Source of the DNA: DATGZX01 sp035296965
GTDB lineage: Bacteria; Planctomycetota; Planctomycetia; Gemmatales; Gemmataceae
DNA: 64,000 bases
Assembly (NCBI GenBank): GCA_035296965.1
Contig: DATGZX010000057.1
Location: 62,001-126,000, forward strand
Direction: 5' to 3'
Shown: positions 8,824 to 16,800 of the stretch, one piece after another
How the letters are laid out: every line of letters starts with the position of its first letter
How positions within the stretch are numbered: the stretch's first letter is position 1
Translations under genes and position numbers: made by a program
The notes under the pieces: generated by a model
Database searches by the model: none
The model's input: the letters and a program-made list of their open reading frames with translations, nothing else
Told to the model about the DNA's origin: nothing

Positions 8824-10659
8824 ATGGATTCTCTACTTCACATCGGCATTACGAACGCAATCCTTGCCACGGCGCTCGCGCTCTTCGTGGGCGTGTTCAC
8901 TTGCTGGTGCAGGCGCCCGGCCGTGGTGCACGCCCTGTGGTTGCTGGTGCTGCTCAAGCTGCTCGTGCCTCCGCTCTTCTCCATTTCGATCGGCGACCCA
9001 TTTCTTGTCTTTGCGAGGCCGGCCGAGGCGCTCGCGACGACGACGCGAATGGCGCTGGCTGCAGAAATGGAGCCGGCGGAAACCGGCCCAGATGTGGCCT
9101 TGGCCGCGGAGGACACGGGTGAAGGTGCGGCGCTGGCTTTGCATGCGGGACTGACCACAGACGCACCGCCCGCAAGCCCACTTGCGGGGGATGAAGCAGC
9201 GCCGTTTCCCTGGCAATCGATGGTCGGCTGGTGCTGGATCGTGGGTTCGGTATTGTTTCTGGCATTCACTGGCGTGCGGCTGCGCCGCGTCCAGCGCCTG
9301 CTGGCGTATTGCAAGGAAGCTCCCCGTACCCTTCAGGACCGTGCCGACCGCCTGGGCCAGAAAATGGCGCTGACGGCCATTCCCAGCATCTGGTTGCTCA
9401 GCGGCCGAGTTTCGCCCATGGTCTGGGGGCTATTGGGCAGTCCTCGTTTGGTGTTGCCCGCGGCACTTTGGAACCGGCTCGATGAGAGCCAGCGCGATGC
9501 CCTCCTCGTGCACGAGCTGGCGCACATTCGACGCGGGGACCATTGGGTGCGGCGCCTGGAGCTGGTGGTCACTGTGCTGTTCTGGTGGCATCCCGTTGTT
9601 TGGTGGGCGCGGCGCAGGTTACACGAGGCTGAAGAGGAATGTTGCGATGCCTGGGTGGTGGCCACGCTGCCGGCGGCCGCCGAGGCTTATGCAGATGCCC
9701 TGCTGGCAACCGTAGCGTATCTTTGTCAATCCGGTTCCGCCTTGCCATTGGGAGCAAGCGGCGCCGGGACTGTACACCTTCTGAAAAGGAGATTGGTCAT
9801 GATTTTGAATGGGACGACGCCCAAGGCCCTGTCGCGCCTAGGAGGCCTGGCGGTATTGAACCTGGCAGGCGTGCTGCTCCCGCTGGGACTCGCTTTGGGA
9901 CAGGACGCTCCCGCTGGACGGACTGAACCGGCGGGCCAGGATGCCGCTCCTGCAGCGCGGAGCGAACAACCCCGGCCCTCCACCGAGATCCGCAGGGCGC
10001 GCACTCAAGTGCGGGAACTGGAGGCAAACCTGCAGAATGTGACCGAGCAACTGGAAGAGCTTCGCGACAGACTTCAGGAGGCGCAAGCCCGGCTTGCCAA
10101 ACTGGAGGGCAGGAGCGGACGGTCCATGCCGGCAGCAGGGACAGCGGTCGAACGGCCACAGGGCGGCGTCTCCATGCATGGCCTTCCTGCCACAGCGCCA
10201 GCGGCGCGTAGCGTAGGGTTCGGTGTTGCAGCTCCCGCCGCTCTTGCTGCAGGGCAGGGCACGGCGAGCACCATCACTGCCACGACGACATCTGGTAGTC
10301 AACCAACTGCCACCTCCACCGCTACCTTTGGCCTGGCGGCAACAGCAGCTGGGCAATCCTCCTTCGGTGCGGCTGCCCCTGCGACAGGGACCTTTGGCCT
10401 GATCGCAACCGTGCCCGCACAATCCACGTCCCACGCGGCTGGTGTTTCCACAGGCACGGTTGGCCAGGCGGCAACAATACCTGCGCAATCCATCTCACCT
10501 GTAGGAGCACAGCCGGAAAGACCTCGAGGCCGCGCTCCGTCTGACCAGGAGATGCGCTTACGTAATCTCGAAAAGAAGCTGGACTTGCTCCTTAAGGAAA
10601 TGGAATCCTTGCGCCGACAGCGGACCGCTCCGCAAGAAGAAGGATTGCAGCGGCGGTAA
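8824..10659 (+). CDS. M56-family membrane metallopeptidase (BlaR1-like, no beta-lactam sensor domain)
   Basis: The 611-residue product has N-terminal membrane helices (about residues 6-25, 38-57 and 130-148). HELAH (230-234) is the zinc-binding HExxH motif, and the EAEEECCDAW segment carries the third-ligand region. After a fourth helix (about 338-356) come a coiled coil (about 391-435: ELEANLQNVTEQLEELRDRLQ), a low-complexity Ala/Thr/Gly region with loose repeats (GLAAT/GQAAT...PAQS), and a second short coiled coil. BlaR1 would instead end in a penicillin-binding domain, which is absent. It probably cleaves the adjacent BlaI-like repressor or regulates other proteins; the signal is unknown. 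Confidence 0.85.
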   Translation: MDSLLHIGITNAILATALALFVGVFTCWCRRPAVVHALWLLVLLKLLVPPLFSISIGDPFLVFARPAEALATTTRMALAAEMEPAETGPDVALAAEDTGEGAALALHAGLTTDAPPASPLAGDEAAPFPWQSMVGWCWIVGSVLFLAFTGVRLRRVQRLLAYCKEAPRTLQDRADRLGQKMALTAIPSIWLLSGRVSPMVWGLLGSPRLVLPAALWNRLDESQRDALLVHELAHIRRGDHWVRRLELVVTVLFWWHPVVWWARRRLHEAEEECCDAWVVATLPAAAEAYADALLATVAYLCQSGSALPLGASGAGTVHLLKRRLVMILNGTTPKALSRLGGLAVLNLAGVLLPLGLALGQDAPAGRTEPAGQDAAPAARSEQPRPSTEIRRARTQVRELEANLQNVTEQLEELRDRLQEAQARLAKLEGRSGRSMPAAGTAVERPQGGVSMHGLPATAPAARSVGFGVAAPAALAAGQGTASTITATTTSGSQPTATSTATFGLAATAAGQSSFGAAAPATGTFGLIATVPAQSTSHAAGVSTGTVGQAATIPAQSISPVGAQPERPRGRAPSDQEMRLRNLEKKLDLLLKEMESLRRQRTAPQEEGLQRR

Positions 10660-10696
10660 AACTACGCATCGGCTCTTCTTTCCTTTCAAGCAAAGG

Positions 10697-10725
10697 CTGC
10701 CGGCCGGGCAGAGACTGGCCGGCAG
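10697..10725 (+). terminator. Possible terminator hairpin after the M56 gene
   Basis: CTGCCGGCC (10697-10705) pairs perfectly with GGCCGGCAG (10717-10725) across an 11-base loop. The following tract (CATTTGC) is only weakly T-rich, so termination would be inefficient or need help. Confidence 0.45.
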
Positions 10726-10879
10726 CATTTGCTTCCTCCAGCCAGATCGACAATCGAACACCTACCCAAACGCATGCTTCTCTAACTCAGCAGATACTCT
10801 CCGGTTCAGGCATTTGACCAGCCTAGGTCAAAAGGCTAGGGTTGTTGTGCCCTGAACCAATCCGCTGAGGATAGCAAAA

Positions 10880-11281
10880 GTGCGCAGCAAGCGGGTCTTA
10901 GTCGTGGAAGATGACCGCGCGAACAGAAATGCGATAAGGCAGCTCCTGCGCATTGCCGGCTATGCGGTCTTCGCGGCCGCAAATGGTCGAGAGGCGTTGG
11001 AATGCCTACGCCGTCATCCCCGGTACGACCTCATCTTGCTGGACATGCACATGCCGGTGATGTCGGGGCTGGAGTTCCGAGCAGAGCAGCAACAAGATCC
11101 CGCACTATCCGCCATTCCCGTTGTCGTCCTCACCGCTCTTGACGAATCCGCGGCAAGGTCGCTGGCTATTGGCGATGTCGGCTACGTGCAGAAACCCGTC
11201 GACGTGGAGGATTTGCTCCAACTGATTGCCCAGTACATGGTCCCCGAAATTCCCTCCGAAATTGCCTGCGCGAACGATTAG
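10880..11281 (+). CDS. Stand-alone receiver-domain response regulator (CheY-like)
   Basis: The frame opens with GTG (MRSKRVLVVEDDRANRNAI). The receiver landmarks are all present: acidic pair EDD near residues 10-12, phospho-acceptor Asp in LILLDMHMPVMSG (about residue 55), Thr in VVVLTALDE, and Lys in VQKPVD. At 133 residues there is no output domain. No histidine kinase is adjacent, so the input is unknown. Confidence 0.88.
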   Translation: MRSKRVLVVEDDRANRNAIRQLLRIAGYAVFAAANGREALECLRRHPRYDLILLDMHMPVMSGLEFRAEQQQDPALSAIPVVVLTALDESAARSLAIGDVGYVQKPVDVEDLLQLIAQYMVPEIPSEIACAND

Positions 11282-11292
11282 CTGGCGCGCCC

Positions 11293-11333
11293 GGCAGCCA
11301 ACCCGAGGTGCGGATTTGGCTGCCAGCCTCGGG
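11293..11333. terminator. Two overlapping, mutually exclusive hairpins between convergent genes
   Basis: GGCAGCCAA (11293-11301) can pair with TTGGCTGCC (11316-11324). CCCGAGG (11302-11308) can pair with CCTCGGG (11327-11333). The two stems interleave, so only one can form fully. They lie between the response regulator and the leftward membrane-protein gene and may end transcription from either side. No clear T-run is seen. Confidence 0.4.
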
Positions 11334-11361
11334 TCGGAGGCTATCTGAGCTGGTCCATTTC

Positions 11362-11694
11362 TCACCATTGCAAAGAAGCTAGGATCATTGCCCAGAGCAG
11401 CAAAGCGAAAACACCAAATCCAAGTCCCGAGATAGCCGATCCCCGCGCACCGACTGTCAGCTTTTGCCCACGCGGGTCCACGGCGCCATCCGCCATTCTC
11501 TTAAGATCCCCGTCTGCCAGCGTGAGCACCACCACTCCGAGAGGAACCGCCACCAGCGCCAGTGGAGCCAAGCACAGCCCGGCAACCCCGAAGACGAAAC
11601 TTGCGGTTCCGAGGTATTGGAGTAGGGGACCACGATGTGGCTTCCCATCCCGGCGCAGACCAGACGCCTGAGGCATGTCGTCACTGATTTCCAC
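11362..11694 (-). CDS. Small integral membrane protein (DUF4190-like)
   Basis: The 110-residue product has two hydrophobic segments, about residues 31-60 (TASFVFGVAGLCLAPLALVA) and 87-107 (SGLGFGVFALLLWAMILASL), and a charged loop (LADGDLKRMADGAVDPRG). The arrangement resembles DUF4190-type proteins of planctomycetes; this family call is from the pattern only. The function is unknown. Confidence 0.65.
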   Translation of the reverse strand: MEISDDMPQASGLRRDGKPHRGPLLQYLGTASFVFGVAGLCLAPLALVAVPLGVVVLTLADGDLKRMADGAVDPRGQKLTVGARGSAISGLGFGVFALLLWAMILASLQW

Positions 11695-12053
11695 GAAGAT
11701 CGCGAAAGCCCCTGGGAGACTCTGAACGGCTGCCGCCCAACCCGCAACGTCAGCCTAGATTGCCGACAACTGATCGAATGTAGCATACGAATTTCGGGTT
11801 TCGCACGCAGTATACGCGTCGTTCACTCCCCCATGACTAGCAGGGCACGGCCGCGCCTGGAGAATTCGCGAAAATCCTAAACGGCCGGTTAGAGAAATTG
11901 GCCGGTTATCACTCTTGTTATCTCATGTCGATTTCTCCGGCCGTGGCTGCGGCAGCGCGCTGCCATTGACGGTCGAGCAAACCTGCGTCATTCTGAGTAC
12001 ATGCGCCAATTCGTACCCGTGATGGACACTCCTTGCTGAGGTAACCTGGTCCC
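11695..12053. other. Intergenic region with a GGCCGGTTA direct repeat
   Basis: This 359-base space upstream of the secreted thioredoxin-like gene has GGCCGGTTA twice, near 11882 and 11901. The copies are about 19 bases apart (close to two helical turns), which could be a regulator binding site. No clear promoter or coding frame was seen. Confidence 0.35.
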
Positions 12054-12653
12054 ATGCGCCGCTGCTTTTCGCTAACTCTCGCTCTGCTGGTCGTAGCAAT
12101 CCTTTCCTCCCAGGTCCAGGCCGCGGGGGATGAACTCAAATCCGGTCCTCAACCGGGCGAGGAGATCCCTGGGCCGTTCCACATTCTGAATATCAATGGC
12201 GAGCACGCGGCCAATTTGCACTGTCTGGTCTGCGCTTATGGCCTGCGGCCGGTGGTCGCCGTCTTCACGCGCGAACCGATCGCGGCGAACAAGACTCTTG
12301 CCACTCTCTTGCAAAAACTCGACGAGGACCTCGTCAAGTACAAAGATGCTCGGTTGCGCGCCTTCGCGGTCCTCCTGAGCGACGAGTTCCCGAAGGAGGA
12401 AGGTCGGAAGAACCTGGTTGCCGGCCTCGGAAACACGGCAGCGGAACTCGACTTGAAGCGCCTAATCCTTGCCGCGGGCGACTCCGCAGGACCCGACAAC
12501 TACAAGCTCAACAAGGATGCGGCGCTGACCGTGGTGCTCTACCGCAACCATAAGGTCATTGCCAATTTCGCCTTCGCAAAGGACAAATTCACCGAGAACG
12601 ATATTACCGCCATTCTGGAAGGCGTCCACAAGATGATTGGCGCAAAGAAGTAA
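12054..12653 (+). CDS. Secreted thioredoxin-fold-like hypothetical protein
   Basis: Residues 1-23 (MRRCFSLTLALLVVAILSSQVQA) are a signal peptide with an AxA-type end. The mature part resembles a peroxiredoxin/thioredoxin fold: NLHCLVCAYGLRPVVAVFTRE, a middle helix, and a late strand TVVLYRNHKVIANFAFAKDKF. It has a CLVC pair rather than CxxC of classical thioredoxin context. Planctomycetes carry several such exported proteins without known function. It is followed by a terminator-like hairpin. Confidence 0.7.
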   Translation: MRRCFSLTLALLVVAILSSQVQAAGDELKSGPQPGEEIPGPFHILNINGEHAANLHCLVCAYGLRPVVAVFTREPIAANKTLATLLQKLDEDLVKYKDARLRAFAVLLSDEFPKEEGRKNLVAGLGNTAAELDLKRLILAAGDSAGPDNYKLNKDAALTVVLYRNHKVIANFAFAKDKFTENDITAILEGVHKMIGAKK

Positions 12654-12696
12654 AGCTCGGCTTTCTTCAAGTTCAGAACCCGCGTTGCGGAAAGGG

Positions 12697-12719
12697 GGCC
12701 CTGCTTGGATGGCAGGGCC
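12697..12719 (+). terminator. Terminator-like hairpin
   Basis: GGCCCTGC (12697-12704) pairs with GCAGGGCC (12712-12719) across a 7-base loop and is followed by TTTGGCATTTC. It lies 44 bases after the upstream stop codon. Confidence 0.6.
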
Positions 12720-12803
12720 TTTGGCATTTCAGCAGCTACATCTTGCCCACATCTCCGCGTTACGAAGGAAAGGCTCTGGCCGAAAATCGAGTGCGGCCCA
12801 TGT

Positions 12804-12832
12804 ATTAAATTATTTAATGACAACTGTAGTTG
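12804..12832. promoter_or_regulatory. Two dyads upstream of the LysR-gltB genes
   Basis: ATTAAAT T ATTTAAT (12804-12818) is a perfect 15-base palindrome, unusually AT-rich for this sequence. Three bases later CAACT GT AGTTG (12821-12832) is a second perfect dyad. Both lie 35-63 bases before the LysR ATG, in the position of an autoregulated LysR promoter. Which protein binds is inferred. Confidence 0.5.
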
Positions 12833-12866
12833 ATATTAGAAAGCGCGATAGCTAAGATCTACTCCC

Positions 12867-13874
12867 ATGCAATTTGAAGCGCTCAAAGTGTTTTGTGATG
12901 TGGTCCTGCATGGCAGCTTCTCGGATGCTGCGCTGAAAAACGACCTGACCCAATCCGCTGTCAGCCAGATTGTCTCTCAGCTCGAGAAACGGCTCGGCGT
13001 GCAGCTCATCAAGCGTTTCCCGCGCCCGTTGGAGCCCACGTCGCTGGGACGAATCTACTACGACGGTTGCAAGGGACTCGTGGATCAATACACGGAGCTG
13101 GAAGCCTCAATCCACAGCGCGCACGCCGAAATGGCCATGACCCTTCATGTTGCAGCCATCTATTCGGTCGGCTTGAGCGACATGGGGCAGTACGTGGAGC
13201 GCTTTGCAGCGTGCCACCCAAACGCCCAGGTACACATCGAGTACTTGCATCCCGACCGCGTCTACGAAAAAGTTCTGGAGGGAACCGCGGACTTCGGTCT
13301 TGTGTCCTTTCCTCGCAAGACGCGGGAGCTAACCGTCCTGCCCTGGCGGGAAGAGGAGATGGTCGTTGTGTGTGCGCCCAAGCACCCGCTCGCGAGGTAC
13401 CTCGCGGTGAAGCCTCCGCAGCTGGAGGGAGAGAAATACGTCGGGTTTGACAAGGGCCTGGTGATTCGCCGGGAAGTAGACCGGTTTCTCCGGGACCAGG
13501 GCGTCAGCGTGGACGTTACCCTGGAGTTCGACAACATCGAGAATATCAAGGAGGCGATCGAGATCTCCGCCGGTTTGGCCCTCTTGCCGGAGCCCACGTT
13601 GCGCCGGGAAGTAAAAGCAGGAACGCTTGCCGCCGTGCCCTTGCACGGCACTGGTTTGGTCCGGCCGCTGGGAATCATTTCCCGCCGCCATCGCCGACTG
13701 AGTTCGACAGCGCAGCGGTTCATTGAACTGTTGCAGCAAGGCGCTCGCCCCACATCCACCCATGAAATCACCGCTGGTGACGATGCCACGGGCACCGAGT
13801 CACAGCCTAGAAGCAATGGAGCGCAGCGCACCAAAGACGGCGCCGCGCGTTTCTCGAAAAGGACGGGTAAATGA
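12867..13874 (+). CDS. LysR-family transcriptional regulator
   Basis: The N-terminal helix-turn-helix (MQFEALKVFCDVVLHGSFSDAALKNDLTQSAVSQIVSQLEKRLG) is the standard LysR domain. Residues about 88-290 form the periplasmic-binding-like effector domain (LHVAAIYSVGLSDMGQYVERF...DFGLVSFPRK...GLALLPEPTLRREV). A hydrophilic 35-residue tail follows. Its TGA overlaps the gltB ATG (ATGA), so the two are translationally coupled. Control of glutamate synthase, as done by GltC in Bacillus, is an inference from position; GltC is divergent there, whereas this gene is in the same direction as gltB. Confidence 0.88.
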   Translation: MQFEALKVFCDVVLHGSFSDAALKNDLTQSAVSQIVSQLEKRLGVQLIKRFPRPLEPTSLGRIYYDGCKGLVDQYTELEASIHSAHAEMAMTLHVAAIYSVGLSDMGQYVERFAACHPNAQVHIEYLHPDRVYEKVLEGTADFGLVSFPRKTRELTVLPWREEEMVVVCAPKHPLARYLAVKPPQLEGEKYVGFDKGLVIRREVDRFLRDQGVSVDVTLEFDNIENIKEAIEISAGLALLPEPTLRREVKAGTLAAVPLHGTGLVRPLGIISRRHRRLSSTAQRFIELLQQGARPTSTHEITAGDDATGTESQPRSNGAQRTKDGAARFSKRTGK

Positions 13875-16800
13875 TGACCCCAGCCAAGCAAGGGCTCTAC
13901 GATCCGCAGTACGAGCACGATGCATGCGGCGTGGGCTTCGTCGTCGATCTCAAGGGGCGCAAGTCGCACGGCCTGGTGCAGCAGGCTCTGCAAATCCTGG
14001 TCAATCTCGAACACCGCGGCGCTTGCGGCTGCGAAAAGAACACCGGCGACGGGGCAGGCATCCTGTTGCAAATTCCCCACGCATTCCTCGTGGAGGAGTG
14101 CGCCAAACTCGAAGTTCCATTGCCCGGGCCAGGGGCCTACGGCGTGGGCATGGTGTTCGCGCCGACCGACGCACACGACCGCAAGACTTGCGAGCGGCTC
14201 TTCGAGGAAATCGTCCGCGACGAGGGCCAAACGGTCCTCGGCTGGCGCACCGTGCCGGCGGACAATAGCGAGATCGGGCCCACGGCCAGGGCCAGCCAGC
14301 CCGCTTGCCGCCAGGTTTTTATCCGCTACGAGCCCTCGGCGTGCCGGTCAGCGGACACCGATTCGCTCGCCTTCGAGCGCAAGCTCTATGTGATCCGCAA
14401 GCGTGTCGAAAACGCGGTGAAGGCTTCTGATTTGGGCCAGCGGCGCATGTTTTACATCCCAAGCCTCTCATCCAGAACCATTATCTATAAGGGGATGCTG
14501 AACTCCGATCAGCTGCGCACGTTCTATCCCGACCTCCTCGACCCCGCCGTGGTCACGGCGTTAGCAATGGTGCATTCTCGGTTCAGTACGAATACATTCC
14601 CGAACTGGGCGCGAGCCCACCCTTATCGCTACCTATGCCACAACGGTGAGATCAACACTTTGCGCGGCAACATCAACTGGATGCGTGCCCGCGAGACGAT
14701 GTTCGCGTCCGAGTTGTTCGGTGACGACATCAAGAAGCTCTTACCGGTCATCGACTCGACGGGCAGCGACTCGGCCATGTTCGACAACGCTTTGGAGCTG
14801 CTCGTGCTCACCGGGCGGACGTTGCCGCACGCCATGATGATGATGATCCCGGAGCCGTGGAACGAGCATGAGACGATGAGTGCCGAGAAGAAGGCATTCT
14901 ACGAATACCACTCCTGCCTCATGGAACCATGGGACGGTCCCGCGTCGATGGCCTTCACCGACGGCGTGCGCATCGGCGCCGTGCTCGACCGCAATGGGCT
15001 ACGGCCGTCGCGCTATTACGTCACCAAGGACGATCTCGTCATCATGGCGTCGGAGGTGGGAGTCCTCGACATACCGCCGGAGCGCGTTTTGTTCAAAGGC
15101 CGGCTGCAACCTGGCCGGATGTTCCTGGTCGATATCGAACAGGCCCGGATTATCTCGGACGACGAGATCAAGTATGAGGTCGCCACCGAGAAACCTTACG
15201 CGCACTGGTTACGGGACAATCTCGTCACGCTGGAAGATCTCCCCGACGCGCCGGTCATGCACCCGCCGGAACACAAGAATGTCCTGCTGCGCCAGCAAGC
15301 GTTCGGCTACACGAGCGAGGATTTGAAAATCCTCATGACTCCCATGGCAACCGACGCCAACGAGGCGCTCGGCTCCATGGGCAATGACGCCGCCCTGGCC
15401 GTCCTCTCGGACAGGCCGCAGCTGCTCTACAACTATTTCAAGCAGCTCTTCGCGCAGGTGACCAACCCGCCTGTGGACGGCATTCGCGAAGAGATCATCA
15501 TGGCGATGGAGACCAGTATCGGCGCCGAAGGCAACCTCCTCGACCCGGTGCCCGAATCGGCCCGCCAGATCAAGCTCAAGACACCGATCCTCAAGAACGA
15601 GGAGCTGGATAAGCTTCGGCAGCTCGATGGCTCCTGGCATGCGGGCGGCATTCGGCCGCTCATGGCTGGCGGATTCAGGTCAACCACGCTGTCAATCCTC
15701 TTCAAGGTGGACGAAGCCGCGGCCGGCCTTGAGCGGGCCATAGTCGAACTGTGCGCTCGCGCAGACCAGGCGATCGCCGATGCCAACGACTTCATCATCC
15801 TGTCGGACCGGGGAATCGATGCGGAGCACGCAGCCATTCCCGCCCTGCTGGCGGTGGCCGGCGTGCATCACCACCTGATCCGGCAGGGCACGCGGACCAA
15901 GGTCGGCCTGGTGCTGGAAAGCGGCGAACCGCGGGAAGTGCATCACTTCGCGCTGCTGATCGGCTACGGGGCGGGCGCCGTCAATCCCTACCTGGCGTTC
16001 GAGACGCTGGATGACATGATTCGCCACGGGCAGGTCAACGGCCTCGATCACCAGCACGCCATCAAGCACTACGTCAAGGCGGTCAACAAAGGCGTCATGA
16101 AGGTGATGACCAAGATGGGCATCTCGACAGCCCAGAGCTACTGCGGCGCCCAGATCTTCGAGGCCGTGGGCCTCGGACAGGAGGTCATCGACAAGTATTT
16201 CACCTGGACGGCTTCGCGCGTCGGCGGCATCGGCATGGACGTCATTGCCCAGGAAGTCCGTGCGCGCCACAAGCACGCCTACCCGGACCGTCCCTGCAAC
16301 GGCCACACGCTCGACGTGGGCGGCCAGTACCAGTATCGCCGCGACGGCGAATACCACCTGTTCAATCCGGAGACGGTTCACAAGCTGCAGTACGCCTGCC
16401 GGTCGAATAATTACCAGGTCTTCAAGCAATACAGCGAGCTGGTCAATAACCAGGCCCGCACGCTTTGCACGCTGCGCGGGCTGTTCGATCTGAAGTTTGC
16501 GGAAACGCCAATCCCGATCGACGAGGTTGAGCCTGTCGAGTCGATCATGAAACGTTTCAAATCCGGGGCCATGTCCTACGGCTCGATCAGCAAGGAGGCG
16601 CATGAGACCCTTGCAATTGCGATGAACCGTATCGGCGGCAAGAGCAACACTGGCGAAGGAGGCGAAGACCCGGCCCGCTACACGCACGATGCCAACGGCG
16701 ACTCGCGCAACAGTGCCATAAAGCAGGTCGCCTCCGCCCGTTTCGGCGTAACGAGCCTTTACCTGGCCATGGCCAAGGAACTGCAGATCAAGATGGCCCA

